From: Acidimicrobiaceae bacterium
GTDB lineage: Bacteria > Actinomycetota > Acidimicrobiia > Acidimicrobiales > Aldehydirespiratoraceae
Reading direction: 5' to 3'
DNA length: 64,000 nt
Assembly: GCA_009837445.1 (NCBI GenBank)
Contig: VXTM01000007.1
Span: 62,001-126,000 of the forward strand
Every line of letters begins with the position of its first letter. Position 1 is the first letter of the stretch. Shown in pieces: positions 58,881-64,000 of this stretch. Both the position numbers and the translations under genes were made by a program. The notes under the pieces are model-generated. The model did no database searches and was not told where the DNA came from. It saw nothing but the letters and a program-made list of their open reading frames with translations.

Positions 58881-59902
58881 GGCGTCCTCCGCCAGGGACG
58901 GCCCGCCTCGGTGCCCTCCTTGGCCCGGTCAGCCGCCAGCCAGCAGGCGCTGAGATGCTCGGGTCCCACCGCCACCTCGGGCGGAATCTCGCGGTGGCAG
59001 CGGTCGAAGGCGTGGGCGCATCGCGGCGCGAAGGCGCACGACGAGCCGCCACCTCCGGTTATGGGCGGCTGGCCCGGGATGGGATGCAGCCGCCCGGTGT
59101 GAGCGTCCTCGAAGCGGGGCACCAGCCGCAGGAGCCCCTCGGTGTAGGGATGGTTGGCCCGGTCGAACAGATGGGTCATCGAGGCCTTCTCCACCAGCTT
59201 GCCGGCGTACATGACCTGCACGTCCTCGCAGGTGGCCGCGACCACGCCGAAGTCGTGGGTGATGAGCATCAGCGCCATGCCCTCGGACCGGCGCAGCTCG
59301 TCGAGCAGCAGCAGGATCTCGGCCTGCACGGTCACGTCGAGGGCGGTGGTGGGCTCATCGGCGATCAGCAGGCGGGGCCGGCAGGCGATGGCCAGTGAGA
59401 TCATCACCCGCTGGCGCATTCCTCCGCTGAAGCTGCTGGGCAGCTCGGTGGCCCGCTTCTCGGGATCGGCGATGCCGACCCGGGCCAGAAGCTCCACCGC
59501 CTCGGAGGCGGCCTCGGCCCGTCCCATGCCCCGGTGCAGCCGCAGAGACTCGGCGATCTGCTCGCCCACCGCCATCAGGGGATTGAGCGACGTGAGCGGA
59601 TCCTGGAAGATCATGCCGATCTGCCCGCCGCGCACATGGCGCAGCCTGCGTTCGTCGACACGGAGCAGGTCGGCCCCGTCGAAGTGCACCGACCCGGAGA
59701 CGCGCACGTCGTCGGTGATAGCGAACAGGCGCAGAAGGGCCCGCGCGGTGACGCTCTTGCCGCTGCCGCTCTCGCCCACAACGCCCAAGGAGGCGCCGGG
59801 CGCCATGGTGAAGCTCACGCCGTCCACCGCGTGCACCGGTCCCGAGGCTGTGTTGAACGTGACGTGAAGGTCGTCCACCTCCAGGAGAGGCAGGACGCTC
59901 AT
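58877..59902 (-). CDS. dppD: oligopeptide/dipeptide ABC transporter ATP-binding protein (DppD-like)
   Basis: A 341-residue ATPase. Walker A is GESGSGKSV, the Q-loop segment is MIFQDPLTSLNPLM, signature FSGGMRQRV, Walker B LIADEPTTALD, and the C-terminal Cys cluster is CAFAPRCAHAFDRC. It lies 31 bases after DppC and overlaps DppF. Confidence 0.94.
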   Translation of the reverse strand: MSVLPLLEVDDLHVTFNTASGPVHAVDGVSFTMAPGASLGVVGESGSGKSVTARALLRLFAITDDVRVSGSVHFDGADLLRVDERRLRHVRGGQIGMIFQDPLTSLNPLMAVGEQIAESLRLHRGMGRAEAASEAVELLARVGIADPEKRATELPSSFSGGMRQRVMISLAIACRPRLLIADEPTTALDVTVQAEILLLLDELRRSEGMALMLITHDFGVVAATCEDVQVMYAGKLVEKASMTHLFDRANHPYTEGLLRLVPRFEDAHTGRLHPIPGQPPITGGGGSSCAFAPRCAHAFDRCHREIPPEVAVGPEHLSACWLAADRAKEGTEAGRPWRRTP

Positions 59903-59933
59903 GCCGCCACATCCGAAGACACGAATCTGGGCC

Positions 59934-60833
59934 TCACCCGGCGGCTCCTGAGCGGGACTCCCAGTAGCGGCCCAGCAGGTTGAGCACCAGCACTGTGATT
60001 CCCAGCAGCACGCCGGGCAGGATCGTGAGCCACCAGGCCACCGCCAGCAGCGGTCGGCCCTCGGAGATCAGCAGTCCCCAGGTGGTGTCGGGCGGCTGGA
60101 CACCCACACCGAGGAAGCTGAGCCCGGCCTCTGCCAGCATCACGTGGCCGATCTCCACCACGCACAGCACCAGGATGCGGGGGGCGACATTGGGCAGCAG
60201 GTGGCGGCCCAGGATGGTCGAGGTGGAGCAGCCGGTGGCGATCGAGGCCTCGACGAACGTCTCCTCCCGGAGCCTCAGCGCCTCAGCCCTCACTACCCGG
60301 GCGAAGATGGGCCAAACCAGGCACGGCAGCACTACGAGCAGGATTCCCACGCTGGGCCCGAGCAGGCTCAGCAGCAGGATGGCCACCAGGAACATCGGCA
60401 TGGCCGTCTGGGCTTCGCCCAGGCGCATCAGCAGCCGGTCCGTGCGCCCGCCGAAGTAGCCGCCCAGCAGCCCGAACAGCACGCCTATGGCCGCGCCGAT
60501 CAGGGTGGCGGTCACCGCTATGAACATCGTGAGTCGGGTGCCGATCACCATCCGGGAGAACAGGTCCCGGCCCAGGCTGTCGGTCCCTAGCAGGTGCAGA
60601 CCCTCCGACGAGGACTCTCCCGGCCCCAGTAGGCGAGCCCGCAGGTTCTGGGCCTCATGGTCGTGCGGGGCGAAGACGTCGGGCACGATCGAGGCCGCCA
60701 CCAGCAGCAGAAGGAAGAGCACCAGCAGCATCCAGCCTCGGCTGCCCAGCATGCTTATGAGGCGGCCCCACACGCCGTGCTCCGAGGTGCGGGCCGGGCC
60801 CTCGCCGGTGCGCTTGGCGACGGTGACGCCCAT
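59934..60833 (-). CDS. dppC: dipeptide-type ABC transporter permease (DppC-like)
   Basis: A 299-residue permease with about six transmembrane segments and the DppC features LLGTDSLGRDLFSRMVIGTR and EAGLSFLGVGVQPPDTTWG. A hydrophilic N-terminal tail of about 30 residues precedes the first helix. The ATG at 60833 overlaps the DppB stop (TGATG). Confidence 0.93.
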   Translation of the reverse strand: MGVTVAKRTGEGPARTSEHGVWGRLISMLGSRGWMLLVLFLLLLVAASIVPDVFAPHDHEAQNLRARLLGPGESSSEGLHLLGTDSLGRDLFSRMVIGTRLTMFIAVTATLIGAAIGVLFGLLGGYFGGRTDRLLMRLGEAQTAMPMFLVAILLLSLLGPSVGILLVVLPCLVWPIFARVVRAEALRLREETFVEASIATGCSTSTILGRHLLPNVAPRILVLCVVEIGHVMLAEAGLSFLGVGVQPPDTTWGLLISEGRPLLAVAWWLTILPGVLLGITVLVLNLLGRYWESRSGAAG

Positions 60834-61873
60834 CAGGAGGCCGCGATCCGGCGGTCGATGAACTGGTAGCCCATGTCGATGAGGAGGTTGCTGAAGATCA
60901 CGAACGCTCCTGCGATGATGACTGCGGCCTGGAGCACGAAGAAGTCGTGCTTGTGGGCGGCGTCGATGGTCAGTAGGCCGATCCCGGGCCAGGCGAACAC
61001 GTACTCGATGGCGAAAACGGCGCCACCCCACATCCGCACGTACTCCCAGCCGACGATGGTGGCGGTGGTGACCCCGGTATTGCGGACCACGTGGCGGCGT
61101 AGGATGTTCCATTCGGTGAGGCCCTTGCTGCGGGCCACGGTTACGTACGGCTTGGACATCTCCTCGAAGGTCGCCGAGCGCACAAGCTGGTAGATGCGCC
61201 CGCCGTGCACGATGCCCAGGGTGAGCGCAGGCATCACGATGCTGGCCGTCTCGAAACGCCCCGAGGTGGGAAGCCAGCCGAGCTGCACACCGAGCACCAG
61301 GATCAGCAGCAGCCCCAGCCAGAAGTTCGGCACCGACAGCGCCGCCACCGACAGCAGGTTCGAGGTCTTGTCAAACGGCTTGCGCGCTCTGGCACCCGCC
61401 ACGATGCCGGGCACCACCCCCAGCACCGCGGCCGCGCCCAGGCCGACGACGGTGAGGTAGATCGTGGACGGCAGCGCCTCCTTCACCGCATCGATGGCGG
61501 GGCGCTGCTGCCAGGTCGACTCGCCGAAGTCGAGCTGGGCCAGGCCGACCAGGTACTCCCAGTAGCGCTCCGCGACCGGGCGGTCCAGCCCGAATTGGCG
61601 GTGGAGTTCTGCTATGTGCTCGTCGGTGGCGTCTACCGGGGCGAACACCAGCGCCGGGTTCCCGACGACGTGGGCCAGGAAGAAGATCACTGTCACCACG
61701 AGCAGCAGCACGATGACGCCGTCGCGCAGCCTCCGCAGCAACAGGCCGCGCAGCGACTCGCCGCCGAAGAGGCGGGCGACCCATCCCTGGAGGTCGCGCA
61801 GCCATCGCCGCAGCCCGCCGCGCCGCGGCCGCTGCGACGGCGGCGTGGTCTCCGTCGTCGTCTGCATTTCCAT
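60833..61873 (-). CDS. dppB: dipeptide-type ABC transporter permease (DppB-like)
   Basis: A 346-residue permease with about six membrane segments. FGLDRPVAERYWEYL, TLGIVHGGRIYQLVRS and ARSKGLTEWNILRRHVVRN are DppB-type loops. The N-terminal 45 residues form a basic hydrophilic tail, longer than usual. It follows the binding-protein gene by 97 bases. Confidence 0.93.
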   Translation of the reverse strand: MEMQTTTETTPPSQRPRRGGLRRWLRDLQGWVARLFGGESLRGLLLRRLRDGVIVLLLVVTVIFFLAHVVGNPALVFAPVDATDEHIAELHRQFGLDRPVAERYWEYLVGLAQLDFGESTWQQRPAIDAVKEALPSTIYLTVVGLGAAAVLGVVPGIVAGARARKPFDKTSNLLSVAALSVPNFWLGLLLILVLGVQLGWLPTSGRFETASIVMPALTLGIVHGGRIYQLVRSATFEEMSKPYVTVARSKGLTEWNILRRHVVRNTGVTTATIVGWEYVRMWGGAVFAIEYVFAWPGIGLLTIDAAHKHDFFVLQAAVIIAGAFVIFSNLLIDMGYQFIDRRIAAS

Positions 61874-61970
61874 CGATACCTATGGACGCTCAGCCCTGCC
61901 GGGCCCGGCTCGGCCCTGGAACGACCGAGCCGGGCCAGCAGGTCAACAGCAAGCCAACCAGCCTGACGTG

Positions 61971-63821
61971 CTAGTTCAGGCTCATCTCCGACACGAGGTA
62001 CTCGTCGTCGAGCCGGGGCTGCCAGTCGAGACGCTCCGTCGCGCCGTAGATCAGGTCCTGCTGAAGCAGGTAGATGGCATGAGGGTTCTCATGCAGCCGG
62101 GCCCAGGCCCTCTGGTAGAGGACGTTGCGCAGCTCCTGGTCGGTCGTCGAGCCGGCCATCTCGAACTGCTCCGTGACGTACTCGTCGCACAGCTTGGAGG
62201 ACGAGCCGCCGCACACCAGGAAGTTGCGGGTGCGGGCCCCGTCGAACCACTCGTTGGAGTTCCAGCCGTAGCGAGCGTCATAGGCGCCGGGCTCTTCGCC
62301 CCTGATCCGGCTGCCGGCGCGGAAGCGGGTCCACTCAGCGAGCCGTACCTCGGTGTTGAAGCCGACGTCGTTCAGCATCGTGGCCACCGCCTGAGTCGTC
62401 TCCACGCCGCGCAGGTACCGGCCGATCGGCGCGTAGATCTCGAGGAACAAGGGGTTGTCCTCGTTCCAGCCGTGCGATTCCATGATCTCGCGGGCCTGAT
62501 CCGGGTCGTACGGGAACGGGCCGACGTCGGGGTTGTAGCCGAGCATCCCCGGCGACAGGTGCTGGGCGTGATTGGGCTCGGCGTAGCCCTCATAGAGCGT
62601 CTCCGCGATCAGCTCCTTGTCCACGGCCAAGTTCATGGCCACCCGAATCTCGGGCGGGGCCAGATCGGGACGGAGCGCGTTGAGCGCTATGTAGCTGTAC
62701 TCGGTGGCGGGCACGCTGAGCGCCTGGGGCACCAGCGGAACCTGCTCCGGCAGGATGTCCAGCACCAGGTCGACCTCGCCGGCCTGCAGGGCGGCCAGCG
62801 ACGTCTGCTTGTCGGGGATGAACCGCACCGTGAACGCGTCGATCGACGGCGCATCGCCCCAGTAGTTCGGGTTCCGCACCGCGGTGATCTGCTGGCCGCG
62901 CTCCCAGGACTCGAACATGTAGGGACCGGTCCCCACCGGGTTCTCACCCACCGTGTCGGCCGTGCCCGGCGCGAAGATGGGGAGCTGCGCGATCTGCAGC
63001 GGCAGGGTGGCGTTGACCCCGTCGGTGTGGATGTCGACGGTGCCGGCGTCCACTGCCTCCACCACCCTCATGCCTCGGATGTACGAGTCGCGCTGGGTCG
63101 AGTAGTCCGGATCCAGCATGCGGTTCAGAGCGTCGGCCACGGCCTGGGCGTCGAGAGCCTGGCCGTCGTGGAAGGTCACGCCCTCGCGCACCGTGAAGCG
63201 CCACGTGTCCTCGTCAATCGCCTCGTAGCCGGTGGCCAGCACCGGGACCAGCGCCGTCGAGGCGTCCCGGCCGAGCAGGGACTCGAACAGGTTGGCGGTA
63301 ACGACTCGCGAGCTGCGGTCGTTGACGGCCTGCGGGTCGAGGGTGGACGGCTCGGTGGTAACCGCGATGGTGACCCTGCCCGGGTCTCCGGTCGGGGCGG
63401 CCTCCTCCACCATCTCCTCCTCGGCGGCCATGGCGGCCTCCTCGGCGGCCATCTCGGCCTCCGAGGCCCTCGACTCGGCCTCCGCGGCGGCGGTCATGGC
63501 CGCCTCCGCCTCAGCCTGGGCGGCTTCCAGCGCGGCCTGCGCCTCAGCCATCTGCTCGGCGCTGGCCTCGGCGGCGGCCGCCTCAGCCGCTTCCAGGGCC
63601 GCCGCGGCGTCGGCGGCGGCGGCAGCAGCCGCGTCGGCATCGGCCCTGGCCGCGTCGGCATCTGCCTGCGCGGCCGCGGCCTCCGCCTCAGCCGCATCGA
63701 TGGCCGAGGTGTCGACGGCGGCCGGAGCGGCCGGCTCGTCGTCGCCGCAGCCCGCGGCTACCAGCGCGAGCACGAAGAGCGCCGCGAGCGGCACCCCCAG
63801 TCTCTTCCGTATGTGTCCCAT
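61971..63821 (-). CDS. dppA: family-5 ABC solute-binding lipoprotein with coiled-coil stalk (DppA-like)
   Basis: A 616-residue lipoprotein heading the Dpp-like operon. The ATG at 63821 has AAAGGAGGAAA upstream. The lipobox is LVAAGC (Cys24). Residues about 38-140 are a long Ala/Glu/Asp helix (predicted coiled coil), and the SBP_bac_5 domain starts near residue 150 (TIAVTTEPSTLDPQAVND, VREGVTFHDGQALDAQ). It is a relative of the orphan binding protein at 2034 and shares the stalk design. It delivers peptides or similar ligands to DppBC. Confidence 0.93.
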   Translation of the reverse strand: MGHIRKRLGVPLAALFVLALVAAGCGDDEPAAPAAVDTSAIDAAEAEAAAAQADADAARADADAAAAAAADAAAALEAAEAAAAEASAEQMAEAQAALEAAQAEAEAAMTAAAEAESRASEAEMAAEEAAMAAEEEMVEEAAPTGDPGRVTIAVTTEPSTLDPQAVNDRSSRVVTANLFESLLGRDASTALVPVLATGYEAIDEDTWRFTVREGVTFHDGQALDAQAVADALNRMLDPDYSTQRDSYIRGMRVVEAVDAGTVDIHTDGVNATLPLQIAQLPIFAPGTADTVGENPVGTGPYMFESWERGQQITAVRNPNYWGDAPSIDAFTVRFIPDKQTSLAALQAGEVDLVLDILPEQVPLVPQALSVPATEYSYIALNALRPDLAPPEIRVAMNLAVDKELIAETLYEGYAEPNHAQHLSPGMLGYNPDVGPFPYDPDQAREIMESHGWNEDNPLFLEIYAPIGRYLRGVETTQAVATMLNDVGFNTEVRLAEWTRFRAGSRIRGEEPGAYDARYGWNSNEWFDGARTRNFLVCGGSSSKLCDEYVTEQFEMAGSTTDQELRNVLYQRAWARLHENPHAIYLLQQDLIYGATERLDWQPRLDDEYLVSEMSLN

Positions 63822-63865
63822 GTTGCTGTTTCCTCCTTTGGGTCTGTGAATCAACTTCATCAGAT

Positions 63866-64000
63866 CTATCCCCCCTTGGCACTGTGGAATTGCTCCGCGG
63901 CCGCAGCCGCGATCTCGTGGTCGATGTGTGGCGAGCCGCCACCCACGCCGATGGCGCCCACGCATACGTCTCCCTCGAAGAGCGGCACGCCGCCAGGGTT
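63866..64000 (-). CDS. GlcG/HbpS family protein, 5' end outside window
   Basis: The last 44 residues of a GlcG/HbpS-type protein, read from the window edge to a TAG at 63866-63868. PGGVPLFEGDVCVGAIGVGG and the following HIDHEIAAAAAEQF are the family's C-terminal signature. Members include haem-binding HbpS and GlcG of glycolate operons. It lies 44 bases upstream of the dppA start on the same strand and may belong to that operon. Confidence 0.8.
   Translation of the reverse strand, partial: NPGGVPLFEGDVCVGAIGVGGGSPHIDHEIAAAAAEQFHSAKGG

Overview
This is high-GC DNA with gene packing typical of Actinomycetota. A WhiB regulator, an F420-type (LLM-class) oxidoreductase, many GTG/TTG starts, apparent leaderless promoters and Cys-containing SLH repeats point to an environmental actinobacterium, possibly of the Acidimicrobiia; that rank is inference. 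There are about 60 protein genes, one tRNA-Pro(CGG), no insertion sequence, prophage or CRISPR array, and no gene-free gap above about 260 bases. Two genes are cut by the window edges: a gamma-glutamyltransferase-like gene at the left and a GlcG/HbpS-like gene at the right.

Positions 1-15.8 kb hold a catabolic locus: isochorismatase-fold hydrolase, orphan family-5 solute-binding lipoprotein, two MFS carriers, two aldehyde dehydrogenases flanking a CADD-like haem-oxygenase-fold diiron protein, amidohydrolase, NAD-dependent epimerase, and a GntR/FCD regulator followed by a phosphopentomutase-deoxyribose-phosphate aldolase fusion. Near-identical TTGTATACAG-type sites lie in three of its intergenic regions and suggest one regulon. 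Positions 15.8-20.0 kb are a potABCD-type polyamine operon. At 20-23.4 kb come a GNAT acetyltransferase, a crotonase, OsmC and a second amidohydrolase; a 71-bp tandem array of hairpins fills the crotonase/OsmC divergent region.

Positions 23.5-34.8 kb are the most interesting part. A BMP-family ABC importer (a purine-nucleoside-type family) converges on a three-gene operon: a Rieske-oxygenase catalytic subunit without its Rieske cluster, a reductase that carries an extra Rieske domain, and a GST-like protein. This is the gene set of NdmC, NdmD and NdmE, the 7-methylxanthine N-demethylase known from Pseudomonas putida. A compact fused xanthine-dehydrogenase-family protein lies about 1.6 kb beyond it. 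Together they suggest uptake and oxidative N-demethylation of an N-methylated purine or similar amine; the substrate is not shown by sequence.

Positions 34.8-40.8 kb hold a VapBC toxin-antitoxin pair with a palindromic operator, a divergent Fe-S pair (ErpA-like and Mrp), an SLH-SGNH hydrolase, and a two-gene operon ending in a UGSC-family selenoprotein whose Sec codon (TGA at 40281) splits it under ordinary gene calling. selA (45.1 kb) and selB (48.0 kb) are nearby and support Sec decoding; selC and selD are not seen here.

Positions 40.8-53.5 kb carry envelope, redox and regulatory genes: coiled-coil membrane protein, LLM oxidoreductase, nitroreductase-SRPBCC fusion, FxsA, double M23 lipoprotein, WhiB, NfeD, STAS, receiver protein, tRNA-Pro and a GATase. 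Positions 53.5-63.8 kb are one minus-strand block: a dipeptide ABC transporter (dppABCDF order) running with overlapping codons into RidA, gamma-glutamyltransferase, a creatinase-like M24 protein, cupin and DUF2848, apparently a peptide or amide uptake and degradation operon.
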